From: Moraxella sp.
Lineage (GTDB): Bacteria; Pseudomonadota; Gammaproteobacteria; Pseudomonadales; Moraxellaceae
Direction: 5' to 3'
NCBI GenBank assembly: GCA_030528385.1
Contig: JAUMYZ010000012.1
Coordinates: 1-60,004 of the forward strand
DNA: 60,004 nt
Both the position numbers and the translations under genes were made by a program. Within the stretch, counting starts at the first letter, position 1. Each line of letters begins with the position of its first letter. Positions 7,422-16,802 of the stretch are shown piece after piece. The notes beneath the pieces were generated by a model. The model did no database searches. It was given only the letters and a program-made list of their open reading frames with translations, and was not told the origin of the DNA.

Positions 7422-9080
7422 TTACATATTGGGGTAGTTGGGCCCACCGCCACCTTCGGGCACAACCCAAGTGATGTTTTGGCTGGGGTCTTTGATGTCG
7501 CAGGTTTTGCAGTGCACGCAGTTTTGGCTGTTGATGACAAAGCGCGGCTCATCGTCGTCATAGACCACTTCATAAACGCCAGCAGGGCAGTACAGGCGCG
7601 CAGGCTCAGCATACAAGGGGAGATTTCTGATGGTTGGCACTGTTGGATCGGTAAGGCGCAGATGGCACGGTTGGTCTTCGGCGTGGTTGGTGTTTGAGAT
7701 AAAGACGCTTGAGAGCTTATCAAAGGTCAATTTGCCATCAGGCTTGGGATATTCTGGACGATAAGCGTGGTCGGCCTTGTCCAGTTTGGCGTAGTCTGGT
7801 GTGTTGTCGTTGATGGTGAAAGGAACTTTGTAGCCGAGCAGGTTTTGTTCAACAAAAGTAAACATGCCCCCCAACCAAGGACCCATACGGTGCATGGCGG
7901 GCGCAAAGTTGCGCGCTTCATAAGCGTCCTTGTAGAGCCATGAGTTTTCAAAAGCGTCTTGATAGGTGGTTACTTCGTCGTGGCTGCGTCCTGCTTTGAT
8001 GGCATCAAAAATGCTTTGGGCGGCGAGCAGTCCTGATTTGATGGCGGTGTGTGTGCCTTTGATTTTGGCGGGGTTTAAAAAGCCTGCGTCATCGCCCACC
8101 AGCACGCCACCGGCAAAGCTGAGTTTGGGCAAACTGTTGAGACCACCTTTGGTCAGCGCGCGCGCGCCATAAGACAGGCGTTTACCGCCTTCTAAGATGG
8201 GGCGAATGAGCGGGTGCAGTTTAAGGCGCTGAAGTTCATCAAAGGGTGAGACGTGTGGGTTGTGGTAGCACAAATCTATCACCAACCCAAAGCTGACTTG
8301 GTTGTTTTCGGCAAAGTACAAAAACCAACCACCCATAGAGCCTGTCTCGCTTAGAGGCCAGCCAGAGCCGTGCATAATCACGCCCGCTTCGTGTTTGTCG
8401 GCGTCAATTTCCCACAACTCTTTTAGACCAATGCCATAATGTTGGGGGTCTTTGCCTGCGTCAAGATGAAAACGGCTAATCAAGCGTTTGCCCAGATGAC
8501 CGCGACAACCTTCGGCAAAGACGGTGTATTTGGCAAGCAGTTCATACCCTGCTTCAAAGCTGGGTTTGGGCTCGCCTTTGGCATTGACACCCATGTCGCC
8601 AGTGAGCACGCCTTTGACCGAGCCATCGTCATTGTACAAAATCTCACTGGCGGCAAAATTTGGAAACAGCATGATTTCTAATGCTTCGGCTTCTTGTGCA
8701 AGCCAGCGCACCACATTGCCCAAAGAAACGATATAATTGCCTTCGTTGTGTAGGCTTGCTGGCACGACCGAGCTGGGCAGTTTGATGGCTTTGTTGGCGT
8801 TGGGCAGCATATAAACGCGGTCTTCCTTGGCGGCGACCGTTACGGGCGCACCGCGTGTTTGCCAGTCAGGAAACAGCTCGGACAAGGCTTGGGTCTCTAT
8901 GACGGCTCCTGACAAGGTGTGTGCTCCAAATTCTGAGCCTTTTTCTAGGACGCACACCATAAATTCGTCCATACCTGCTTTGTTGGCAAGTTGTTTTAGG
9001 CGAATGGCGGTCGCCAAACCTGAGACACCACCACCGACCACAACAACATCAAATTCCATCGCTTCACGTTCAATTTGCAT
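7422..9080 (-). CDS. Electron transfer flavoprotein-ubiquinone oxidoreductase
   Basis: Passes electrons from reduced ETF to ubiquinone at the inner membrane, linking acyl-CoA and amino-acid dehydrogenases to respiration. 552 residues, as usual. The FAD Rossmann motif 'VVVGGGVSGLATAIRL' is near residue 12, and 'GDDAGFLNPAKIKGTHTAIKSG' around 340-360. The C-terminal 4Fe-4S site is complete: 'YCPAGVYE' followed by 'NCVHCKTCDIKDP'. AAGGAA lies 6 nt upstream of ATG 9080. No etfAB is in the window, so its partner must be encoded elsewhere. Confidence 0.95.
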   Translation of the reverse strand: MQIEREAMEFDVVVVGGGVSGLATAIRLKQLANKAGMDEFMVCVLEKGSEFGAHTLSGAVIETQALSELFPDWQTRGAPVTVAAKEDRVYMLPNANKAIKLPSSVVPASLHNEGNYIVSLGNVVRWLAQEAEALEIMLFPNFAASEILYNDDGSVKGVLTGDMGVNAKGEPKPSFEAGYELLAKYTVFAEGCRGHLGKRLISRFHLDAGKDPQHYGIGLKELWEIDADKHEAGVIMHGSGWPLSETGSMGGWFLYFAENNQVSFGLVIDLCYHNPHVSPFDELQRLKLHPLIRPILEGGKRLSYGARALTKGGLNSLPKLSFAGGVLVGDDAGFLNPAKIKGTHTAIKSGLLAAQSIFDAIKAGRSHDEVTTYQDAFENSWLYKDAYEARNFAPAMHRMGPWLGGMFTFVEQNLLGYKVPFTINDNTPDYAKLDKADHAYRPEYPKPDGKLTFDKLSSVFISNTNHAEDQPCHLRLTDPTVPTIRNLPLYAEPARLYCPAGVYEVVYDDDEPRFVINSQNCVHCKTCDIKDPSQNITWVVPEGGGGPNYPNM

Positions 9081-9296
9081 GACAGTTCCTTGATTGGCTA
9101 TACTGCAAAAGCATTGGCTAAAGTGCTTATTTTACCAATCCTTATAAATTAGGCAAGTTAATTGTGATAAAGCGCCAAGTTGTGGTTTTGGCAGGCGATA
9201 AATGTGGTTGCTTTTTTGTGCGGTTTTGGGCAAAATTAACTGCCATGGTCATTGGCATTTGGACAACTCAAAACAAACAAGCCCTAGCGGCAAATC

Positions 9297-9926
9297 ATGA
9301 GCGATATGGATAATAACAACATAAAAATCAACGAATTGGTAGAAAGTTTATGCCAACTAAAAACAAACACACCAAGAAAAATTCCCCCGCTGCACAAGTG
9401 GCAAGCGACCAAAATCACCCCTTTTGATGTGTGTATCAAGGACAATGGTCAGTGGTGGCACAACGGCACAAAAATGACCAGACAGTCATTGGTGGACTTG
9501 TTTGCCAGTGTGTTGTGGGGCGAGTATGATGCACAGGGCAATAAGCACTACTACCTAAAAACTCCCAGCGACAAATATCAAATTACCGTAGAAGACGCGC
9601 CGTTATTTATCTGCGATGTGGATGAAGTGGTGGTTGATGGCGTGGCGCATTTGCAGTTTACCACCACCAATCAAGACACACTGCGTCTTAGTGATGAGAG
9701 TCCTTTGTATTTTGGTTTGTACAACAAAGACGGTGCAGTTCAAGAGCGCTTGTATATGGATACGCGCTTTTGTTTGACGGCTTGTGTGCTGCCCAATGTG
9801 GTGTATCGTCTGGCAGAGCTTGGTACGCTGGCGTTGGTTGGCGATAAGGTGGTGCTAAGTTTACAAAGTGGCGGCAACACTTATCGGTTGGTTTCGGCAC
9901 TCAATATGGACGGGCTGATGTTATGA
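9297..9926 (+). CDS. DUF1285 family protein
   Basis: A 209-residue soluble protein matching the DUF1285 pattern: an N-terminal 'PPLHKWQ', then 'CIKDNGQWWHNGTKMTRQSLVDLFASVLW', 'YYLKTPSDKYQITVEDAPLFICDVD', and a C-terminal half resembling the same fold. The family has no firm biochemical role. It overlaps murI by 4 bp, so the two are translationally coupled, hinting at a link to the envelope. Confidence 0.8.
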   Translation: MSDMDNNNIKINELVESLCQLKTNTPRKIPPLHKWQATKITPFDVCIKDNGQWWHNGTKMTRQSLVDLFASVLWGEYDAQGNKHYYLKTPSDKYQITVEDAPLFICDVDEVVVDGVAHLQFTTTNQDTLRLSDESPLYFGLYNKDGAVQERLYMDTRFCLTACVLPNVVYRLAELGTLALVGDKVVLSLQSGGNTYRLVSALNMDGLML

Positions 9927-10762
9927 TTGTTCAGCACCCAGATTTTGCTGACAATCCCAGTCGTGCGCCCATTGGTGTGTTTGACTCTGGGGTGGGGGGG
10001 TTGTCGGTGTATTTGCACCTAAAGCAAGTGCTGCCCAATGAGCGTTTTATTTACTATGCTGACACCGCCAATGTGCCTTATGGCAACAAATCGGGCGATG
10101 AGATTTTATTGTTGACTTTGCAGGCGGTGGCGCGCCTTTGTAAGCGTGGCTGTAAATTGGTGGTGATTGCCTGCAACAGCGCTTCTGCCCATGCCTTAGA
10201 CACTTTGCGCGCGCGCTGTGGTATTCCTATTGTGGGGCTGGTGCCTGCGGTCAAGCCTGCTTGTTTGCTCACCAACAGCAAAAAAATCGTCGTACTGGCA
10301 ACACAAGCAACTCTAAACGGTGCGCTGCTTGCCAAAGTGATTGATGAAGTTGCCACGCCCATGCAAGTAAAAGTGTACAGGCATTTTGAGCCAATGTTGG
10401 TGCCTTGGGTAGAAGCGGGCATGCCCCAGCCAAGCCGTACAGCCACACAGCTAGAGACGCAGCTGACAAATTGGGCGGCGATGGGGATTGATGTGGTGGT
10501 GCTTGGTTGCACGCATTATCCGTTTTTTAGGGAGTTTTTGCAGCACAAGATTGACGTCGCTGGTTTGGATATCCAACTGGTGGACTCAGGCATGGCGATT
10601 GCTCAGCGCGTCAAATCGCTGCTGACGACTTTTAAGATGTCTGCCACGAGCTGTCAGCGCAGTCCGTTGCAGCTGTATGCAACGCGTTTGGATGAGCAAG
10701 TGCTGTCCACTGTTTATTTGTTGACCAAAGAGCCTGCGGTGCCGATTTTGTGGACAGACTAG
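9923..10762 (+). CDS. murI: Glutamate racemase
   Basis: Interconverts L- and D-glutamate, supplying D-Glu for peptidoglycan. 279 residues. Signatures: 'IGVFDSGVGGLSV' near the N-terminus, the first catalytic Cys in 'IACNSASAHAL', and the second in 'VVLGCTHYPFF'. The start overlaps the preceding DUF1285 gene by 4 bp (ATGA). Confidence 0.96.
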   Translation: MIVQHPDFADNPSRAPIGVFDSGVGGLSVYLHLKQVLPNERFIYYADTANVPYGNKSGDEILLLTLQAVARLCKRGCKLVVIACNSASAHALDTLRARCGIPIVGLVPAVKPACLLTNSKKIVVLATQATLNGALLAKVIDEVATPMQVKVYRHFEPMLVPWVEAGMPQPSRTATQLETQLTNWAAMGIDVVVLGCTHYPFFREFLQHKIDVAGLDIQLVDSGMAIAQRVKSLLTTFKMSATSCQRSPLQLYATRLDEQVLSTVYLLTKEPAVPILWTD

Positions 10763-10831
10763 ATGGTGATGGTTTGGTCTGATTAAAGTGATTTATTGAT
10801 GAAATTTGTACGAATTGGTGGAGCTAACCGC

Positions 10832-10859
10832 TTTATTTTTAACAAAAATTATTTATAAT
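10832..10859 (+). promoter_or_regulatory. Candidate promoter for the DUF4062-like gene
   Basis: TTTATT (10832-10837), a 16-nt spacer and TATAAT (10854-10859) sit about 80 nt before the GTG start, in an AT-rich gap after murI. The -35 match is weak; the -10 is perfect. Confidence 0.4.
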
Positions 10860-10942
10860 GGCTACTTTTTGACTGATTGTTGTGTTGCAAGTAATCTTGA
10901 AAATGTTGTCAAGTTTTATGGTTGTACCACTAAGGAGATGAT

Positions 10943-11812
10943 GTGCCAAACCACCATTACCATATCCATCTTGCTTGTGTGGTTGATGATTTATTATTAC
11001 AAAAAGCTCAAGATGACATCTGTATTTATTTTGAGTCGCGTGCTTTATTGACCAGAGATTTGTTTATTAACCGACCGCAGTCTGCCAACTATAGTTGGCG
11101 TTGCGTCAATTCGTGTGATGCCATGATTTTGTTGGTGGGCAGCAATTATGGCAAAACCAACATTTCAGGTGTCAGCCAGCTGCACCTAAGTTATAGCAAC
11201 GCCAAAACCAAAAATAAGCCGGTGTTTGTTTTTGTGCATTCATCGCTGCTCAATCCGCTCAACGACAATCGGCGTTTGCGTGAGTTTGTCAAAATGATAG
11301 AGAACCAAGCGGTTCAAACCATGTGGTATTTTGACGACAACACAGATTTGTTTTCTTTGCTCAATGAGACCATTGGCAGGTTATTAGAATTTCGGCAGCC
11401 AACAAAGCGCAAGCCCAAACCTGTGGTCATTGCCAATCAACGCAACAATCCGCCCAAAACGACGCTTGATTTGGAGACGCTGTTTTTGGTAAGCTGTATG
11501 GCGCATGCCTTTGAAGGCGGCACGCTGCTTGAAGTGGTGTTTGGGGCGCAGATGACATGGCGACAAATCATCAATGCCTTGGTGGCGCTGGGTGCGCCAT
11601 TTTCAGACCAAGGGTTGTCAAAGTTATTGGCTGAGCTCATTGACAAGTCCCAAGCCGACCAAGCAATCAGAGTGCGCCACCCCAATGTCCATGCCATCAG
11701 CCGTTATCAGGTACTCAAAGCCGATGTGTTGTGGATAAAAGGCGAGCTACAGTTGGCAGGTCAGATAGTGCCAGCAGGTCAAGATGGTTTTTGGCAGGTG
11801 GCAAACATTTAA
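10943..11812 (+). CDS. DUF4062-like (TIR-like fold) protein
   Basis: 289 residues from GTG 10943, chosen because AAGGAG (10932-10937) lies 5 nt upstream. The N-terminal ~140 residues look like DUF4062, a TIR-related alpha/beta domain: 'CDAMILLVGSNYGKT', a following 'QLHLSYSNAKTKNKPVFVFVH', then 'MWYFDDNTDLFSLLNETI'. A Lys/Pro-rich linker (~150-170) leads to an all-helical C-terminal domain with a possible winged helix ('WRQIINALVALGAPFSDQGL'). DUF4062 domains often serve as sensors or effectors in defence proteins, but here there is no ATPase or repeat domain, so the role is open. Confidence 0.6.
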   Translation: MPNHHYHIHLACVVDDLLLQKAQDDICIYFESRALLTRDLFINRPQSANYSWRCVNSCDAMILLVGSNYGKTNISGVSQLHLSYSNAKTKNKPVFVFVHSSLLNPLNDNRRLREFVKMIENQAVQTMWYFDDNTDLFSLLNETIGRLLEFRQPTKRKPKPVVIANQRNNPPKTTLDLETLFLVSCMAHAFEGGTLLEVVFGAQMTWRQIINALVALGAPFSDQGLSKLLAELIDKSQADQAIRVRHPNVHAISRYQVLKADVLWIKGELQLAGQIVPAGQDGFWQVANI

Positions 11813-11824
11813 AAGGAGCCAAGC

Positions 11825-11992
11825 ATGACAGACGACATCAAAAAAGACATTGAAAAATTTGAAGCCTTAGCTCAAAAAATGCACCAAGCCGCAAAAAAGC
11901 GCACGCTAGAAGAGCAGGTGGCTTATCTTAAATCACAAGGCATTGACCCTGCCAAAACCTACGCCAAATGGGACGATGAAGAAGACGACTGA
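11825..11992 (+). CDS. Small acidic ORF coupled to the DUF4062-like gene
   Basis: A 55-residue ORF with a strong AAGGAG (11813-11818) 6 nt upstream of ATG. The ribosome site starts right at the stop codon of the preceding gene, so coupled translation is likely. The protein is highly charged and helical ('DDIKKDIEKFEALAQKMHQ'), then 'LEEQVAYLKSQGIDPAKTY' and an acidic tail 'WDDEEDD'. No family recognised. Codon use and the ribosome site make it look real. Confidence 0.7.
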   Translation: MTDDIKKDIEKFEALAQKMHQAAKKRTLEEQVAYLKSQGIDPAKTYAKWDDEEDD

Positions 11993-12086
11993 GCCAAAGT
12001 CTTGTTATACATTGACCCAACTTAATTGGGTGGCAGCTTGGGCGACCTTTGGCGGGTCGCTGTCTGCTTTTGTGGCGTTTCATTGA

Positions 12087-14720
12087 TTATTCGCCATCAC
12101 TTTCAACAATCGCTTCGCCATCGCCTTCGGCAATCACTTCGTTGCCCATGCGTTCTACGATGTCTGCTTTTAGACTTTCGGCAGTTGAGTTCTCGCTCAA
12201 GAGCTTGTTGACGGCGGCTTCATTTTTGTCGGTGATGTTGATGACTTTTTGGGTGGCTTTTTCGGTTTTGGCGATATTGCCAGCTTGTACCCATTGTACA
12301 GGCGTGTCGCTGAGTTGTCCGCGCATGTAGCGTATCCAGACGGGCAAAGCCAGCGTACCCCCAAAAGCACCATGCCCCAGTGAAGCGGGGTCGTCATAAC
12401 CCATCCAGACCACCGTGGTGTTGGTGGGGTGCACACCTGCAAACCACACGTCTTTGGCTTGGTTGGTTGTGCCTGTTTTGCCGCCGATGTCAGGACGACC
12501 CAAGGCACGGGCTTTGGTGGCAGTACCACCTTGGACGACGCTGCGCAGCATGCCTGCCATTTGAAAAGCGGTTTTGTCGCTTAAAATGCGGGGAGCTTGG
12601 TGGGCGATGGGGTATTGCACCGCTTGTTTGGGATTTAGACGGTCAAAAATGGGCGCAGCGTCAAGATGGGTGTCTTGTGCTGGCAGTGCCTTTTGGGGTT
12701 CGCTGCTTTGGGCGTCTTGTTTGTTGTCGCTTTTGGCTTGTTCGGCTTTGTCTTTGTCGGCTTTATTTTTGCTGGGTTTGTCTTTGGCTTTTTTGTCTTT
12801 GTTGGACAATTCTTCGTCTTCTATGACTTGGCTTGGTCTGCCAAAATTGTCCAAAAGCTGGGTGTTGACTTTGCTCAGCTCTTTGTTGAAGCACACCGCG
12901 CAGGCATGGGCAGGATTGGCTTGATAGATGGTTTGGCTGCCAAAATCATAAATGCGCTCAATAAAATAAGGCTGAATGCGATGACCGCCGTTGACAAAGG
13001 CGGTATAAGCCGTCGCCATTTGCAAGGGAGTGGCGTCGGTGGCACCCAGCGCCAATGTCAAAGACGCAGGCAGGCGTGCTTTTTCTAATCCAAACTGCGA
13101 CAACATCTCATGGGTGCGCTCAATACCCACCCCTTGCATAATACGAATTGATGGCAGGTTGCGTGAAAAAGCCAACGCATTTCGCATGGACACTGCGCCA
13201 CCAAAACCACCGCCAGCGTTTTTGGGTCGCCAGCTGCCAATGCGCAAAGGCGCATTTGAAATGACGCTGTCTGGGGTGTATTTTTTGGTTTCTAGGGCGG
13301 CAGCATAAACCAGTGGCTTGATGGTAGAGCCTGGTTGGCGGTAGCCTTGGGTGGCACGGTTAAATTTGCTGTGATAAAAATTAAAGCCCCCCACCAAAGC
13401 AATCAAGGCGCCGTTTGATGGGTTGAGCGACACCAAAGCCCCTTGAATACGGGTGGGCTGGGTGATACGCCAATGTCCGTTGTTTTCAATGACGCGCACG
13501 ATGTTGCCCACTTGAATGTTGCGCGGCGTGGTCTTGGGGTCGCCATCAACACGGTTAAAGCCAAAATGCTTTTTTGCCCAGCCAATGCCAGGTCCTGCCA
13601 CTTTGACGGTTTTGCCAGATTGGAGCAGCACTTCGTAACTGCCGCCGCTGTAGACTTTGGTAACTTTGGCAGGCAACATATTGTCAAAGGGTCTAAAGTT
13701 TTTTAGGTCGCCATCCAAGGATTCTACGCCGCGATAACCGCCCCTGTCATAGCCTTTTAGCCCAGCAATGACCGCCGTTTCAGCTTGGATTTGGTCTTTG
13801 CTGTGTATGGTCAGTTGCACGCGCCAACCACTGTCCATCACCTGCTCGCCGTACTTATCCACCAGCGCCGCGCGCGCCATCTCTGCCAAATAAGGCATAT
13901 TAACGTCCAATTTTTCTTGGTATAAATGTAAACCAATGGGGGCGCTTACCGCTTCGTCGTGCTGGGCTTGGGTGATAAAGCCGTTGCTGAGCATGCGCCC
14001 AATAATCCAGTTGCGCCGCTCTAAGGCGCGTTCTGGGTTGTTGACTGGATTAAAGGCAGACGGTGCTTTGGGCAGTCCTGCCAGCATGGCCATCTCGGCG
14101 ATGGTGAGTTTTTCTAGGGATTTGCTAAAATAGCGTTTGGCGGCAGCGCGAATGCCATATGCCCCTTCCCCCAAATAAATCTTATTGACATACAAAGTTA
14201 GGATTTCGCTTTTGTCCAAAGTATTTTCAATTTTGCGCGCAATGAATAATTCGGTCAATTTGCGTTCAATGGTGCGCTCAGAGCTCAAAAAGTAGTTTTT
14301 GGCAACCTGCATGGTGATGGTTGAGCCGCCCGTTTGTGATGCGTCGTTGGTGGCAGCTTCGGTCAAGGCTCGCCCCAAACCCTTGACGCTGATACCAGTA
14401 TGCTCATAAAAGCTGATGTCTTCGGCCGCCAAAAAGGCATGAATCAGCGGTTTTGGCAATTCTTCGTACGCCACAGGCAAAGAATATTTGTTGCCGTACT
14501 GACCGATGAGCTTGTTGTCAGCAGTATAGATTTGCAAGGGCATTTGCAGCTGCATGGTTTTTAGTTCTTTGACATTGGGCAAACTTGGTTCAAGGTACAT
14601 CGCCATACCATAAAATCCGATGGGAAAAGCCAAAACCAATATCAAAATTAGGGCAAAAATTGCCAAAATAAGTTTGATAAAGATAGAAATCAGACGAACG
14701 GCAGTATTTTTTTGAGACAT
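12087..14720 (-). CDS. mrcA: Penicillin-binding protein 1A (bifunctional transglycosylase/transpeptidase)
   Basis: Polymerises glycan strands and cross-links peptides in the periplasm. 877 residues: one N-terminal membrane anchor (~10-35), a GT51 domain with 'AAEDISFYEHTGISVKG' and 'QTGGSTITMQVAKN', an OB-like insert, then the transpeptidase with SxxK in 'QPGSTIKPLVYA' and 'GGKTGTTNQAKDVWF'. An insert of about 60 residues rich in K, D, S and A (~650-700, 'KDKKAKDKPSKNKADKDKAE') splits the late transpeptidase region. Divergent from pilM, the arrangement conserved in many gammaproteobacteria. Confidence 0.95.
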   Translation of the reverse strand: MSQKNTAVRLISIFIKLILAIFALILILVLAFPIGFYGMAMYLEPSLPNVKELKTMQLQMPLQIYTADNKLIGQYGNKYSLPVAYEELPKPLIHAFLAAEDISFYEHTGISVKGLGRALTEAATNDASQTGGSTITMQVAKNYFLSSERTIERKLTELFIARKIENTLDKSEILTLYVNKIYLGEGAYGIRAAAKRYFSKSLEKLTIAEMAMLAGLPKAPSAFNPVNNPERALERRNWIIGRMLSNGFITQAQHDEAVSAPIGLHLYQEKLDVNMPYLAEMARAALVDKYGEQVMDSGWRVQLTIHSKDQIQAETAVIAGLKGYDRGGYRGVESLDGDLKNFRPFDNMLPAKVTKVYSGGSYEVLLQSGKTVKVAGPGIGWAKKHFGFNRVDGDPKTTPRNIQVGNIVRVIENNGHWRITQPTRIQGALVSLNPSNGALIALVGGFNFYHSKFNRATQGYRQPGSTIKPLVYAAALETKKYTPDSVISNAPLRIGSWRPKNAGGGFGGAVSMRNALAFSRNLPSIRIMQGVGIERTHEMLSQFGLEKARLPASLTLALGATDATPLQMATAYTAFVNGGHRIQPYFIERIYDFGSQTIYQANPAHACAVCFNKELSKVNTQLLDNFGRPSQVIEDEELSNKDKKAKDKPSKNKADKDKAEQAKSDNKQDAQSSEPQKALPAQDTHLDAAPIFDRLNPKQAVQYPIAHQAPRILSDKTAFQMAGMLRSVVQGGTATKARALGRPDIGGKTGTTNQAKDVWFAGVHPTNTTVVWMGYDDPASLGHGAFGGTLALPVWIRYMRGQLSDTPVQWVQAGNIAKTEKATQKVINITDKNEAAVNKLLSENSTAESLKADIVERMGNEVIAEGDGEAIVESDGE

Positions 14721-14934
14721 AGCATTTGGGGGTGGTTAAAAATAAATTTAAATGTTGTATTATACTCTTTGTGAAAAGATTGCGTTACAAAAAATGTGTA
14801 TTTATGCAAATGGATACCAAAAATAATGGTAAGTATATCAGAAAAGTAACGCATTGTATGTTTGTAAAAGTCATCATTTTAACGAAGTATTACGACATTT
14901 GTTAAGGTATTGCACAACATAAGGAATACAGGCT
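14721..14934. promoter_or_regulatory. Divergent mrcA / pilM control region
   Basis: A 214-bp AT-rich gap. On the minus strand a TATAAT (14764 to 14759) lies about 40 nt before mrcA, with only a weak -35. On the plus strand AAGGA (14921-14925) is the pilM ribosome site. I see no clear pilM -10/-35 pair. Confidence 0.4.
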
Positions 14935-15987
14935 GTGAATCTATTTTCTCCCAAGGGACGACATCTTGTCGGCTTAGATGTCAGCACCACTTCAGTAAAA
15001 CTTGTTGAACTGCAAAAACAGCAAGGCGGACTTCACCTAAGGTCCTATGGCATAGAGCCACTTGAGCCAGGCTGGGTTGTGGACAAAACCATCGTTCATA
15101 GCGAAGAAGTTGGCGGAGCGATTGCCAGATTGCTGCGTAAAAGTGGCGCAAGCAGTAAAGAAGCCGCCACGGCGGTATCGGGCTCGGCGGTGATTACCAA
15201 AATCATTGATATGGAAGCAGGTTTGTCAGACTCTGACCGCGAAGCACAAATTCGCCTAGACGCTGAGCAGTACATTCCTTATCCTTTGTCGGAGGTCAAT
15301 TTGGATTTTGAGGTGCTGGGTCCTTCTACCGTCAATGGCTTGGTGCGGGTGCTTTTGGCGGCATCTCGCTCAGAGAACGTTGAGCAACGTGTGGAGACTT
15401 TGTCCATTGGTGGCTTGACCACAAAAGTGATGGACGTTGAGTCTTATGCCATTGAACGCGCTTTTGCGTTGATGATGGACAATTTGCCCAACGACCCATC
15501 GGTGGTGGCGCTCATTGATATTGGGCACAAACAAATGACTTTGTACATTGCCAAAGATGGTGAATTTATTTATAACCGTGAACAAGGTTTTGGTGGCGAA
15601 CAACTGACCGAAGCCATCCAAAACCGTTACAGCATGCCCTATCATGATGCGGTCATTGGCAAGCATGAGTACACCTTGCCTGCCGATTATCACGAAAGTG
15701 TGCTGCAGCCATTTGTAGAAAGTGCCGTGCAACAAATCAGTCGTTCCTTGCAATTTTATTTTTCATCCAGCGAATACAACAACGTTGACCATATTGTGTT
15801 GTGTGGCGGTACGGCTGTGCTACCAGGTCTTGCACAGATGGTTCAAGAGCGCATGGGCAGTCTGGTGTCGGTGGCAAATCCTTTTGAAGGCATGTCGGTT
15901 GCCAGTCGTATCAATGCTGCCGCCCTACAAAAAGATGCACCAAGTTTAATGGCTGCCTGCGGACTGGCTTTAAGGAGTTTTGACTGA
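14935..15987 (+). CDS. pilM: Type IV pilus assembly ATPase-like protein PilM
   Basis: Cytoplasmic actin-like ATPase-fold protein that binds the N-terminus of PilN and anchors the pilus alignment complex. 350 residues, read from GTG 14935 with AAGGA 9 nt upstream. Typical segments: 'LVGLDVSTTSVKLVEL' (phosphate-1 loop), 'VALIDIGHKQMTLYI' (phosphate-2), and 'IVLCGGTAVLPGL' (adenosine loop). First gene of pilMNOPQ; its stop overlaps the pilN ATG by one base. Confidence 0.95.
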   Translation: MNLFSPKGRHLVGLDVSTTSVKLVELQKQQGGLHLRSYGIEPLEPGWVVDKTIVHSEEVGGAIARLLRKSGASSKEAATAVSGSAVITKIIDMEAGLSDSDREAQIRLDAEQYIPYPLSEVNLDFEVLGPSTVNGLVRVLLAASRSENVEQRVETLSIGGLTTKVMDVESYAIERAFALMMDNLPNDPSVVALIDIGHKQMTLYIAKDGEFIYNREQGFGGEQLTEAIQNRYSMPYHDAVIGKHEYTLPADYHESVLQPFVESAVQQISRSLQFYFSSSEYNNVDHIVLCGGTAVLPGLAQMVQERMGSLVSVANPFEGMSVASRINAAALQKDAPSLMAACGLALRSFD

Positions 15988-16802
15988 TGGCTCGTATTAA
16001 CTTATTACCTTGGCGTCAAGAAGAGCGCAAACGCAAAAACAACGAATTTAATCGTTTGATGGCGGCGGTGGCTGGATTGGCGATTGTAACAGTGGCTTTG
16101 GCATACACATTGCTCAATAATGACCTGAGCAACCAACAAACCGCCAACAAAAAGATAGAAGAAGCCAACGCGCAGTTGGACATCGCCCTAAAGTCCATTG
16201 AGACGCTAGAAGCTCAGCGTGAACAAATGCTCTCGCAAATGAAGGTCATTCAGGACTTGCAAGGTCGCCGCTCCATTCCTGTGCGTGTGTGGGACGACAT
16301 TGCCCGTGCTGTGCCTATGGCGATGTACTTGGTGAACATCAAACGCGAAGACGATTTGATTACCATCACAGGTTATGCAGACAACGCCAATATTGTGGCA
16401 AATTTGGTGCGCAATCTAAATAATAGTGAATGGCTTGATGGTTCGGCGGTGGTGAGTATCAAGAGCAAACTTGAAGCCTACCAAAACACCACGACCGCTG
16501 CAGCGTCCACCAAAAATGCCGATGGCACAGCGTTGCGCCCAAGTTATCCTGAAGATAATTATGTGGAGTTTGTGGTTACTACCAAAGTTCAACAGCTCCA
16601 AAGCGACCAAAACGCCGAGCAATCTGGTGAACAGCCGTTATTGCCAGCAGAGAACATGCCTGCAGACTTTGACGCAACGATTGCCCAGCCGCTCGGTGTT
16701 GAGCCTGTGGGTTCTGAGCCTGTAGCGCCAGCCAGCAATCCACAAGCTGTAGCGCCAACATCAACCAACCTGCCTACAGACCAGACAGCAGGAGCTCAGT
16801 AA
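15987..16802 (+). CDS. pilN: Type IV pilus assembly protein PilN
   Basis: Bitopic inner-membrane protein of the alignment complex. 271 residues. The N-terminus 'ARINLLPWRQEER' is the conserved PilM-docking motif. A membrane helix covers ~24-43, followed by a coiled coil (~50-85) and a ferredoxin-like periplasmic domain. The last ~70 residues are a long Pro/Gln/Ala-rich tail, which makes the protein longer than the usual ~200. Overlaps both pilM and pilO by one base. Confidence 0.94.
   Translation: MARINLLPWRQEERKRKNNEFNRLMAAVAGLAIVTVALAYTLLNNDLSNQQTANKKIEEANAQLDIALKSIETLEAQREQMLSQMKVIQDLQGRRSIPVRVWDDIARAVPMAMYLVNIKREDDLITITGYADNANIVANLVRNLNNSEWLDGSAVVSIKSKLEAYQNTTTAAASTKNADGTALRPSYPEDNYVEFVVTTKVQQLQSDQNAEQSGEQPLLPAENMPADFDATIAQPLGVEPVGSEPVAPASNPQAVAPTSTNLPTDQTAGAQ

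Noticed and set aside
12380-13088. Several plus-strand frames inside mrcA, some Leu/Phe-rich and membrane-like
   Set aside because: They mirror the Lys-rich insert of PBP1a; no start signals.
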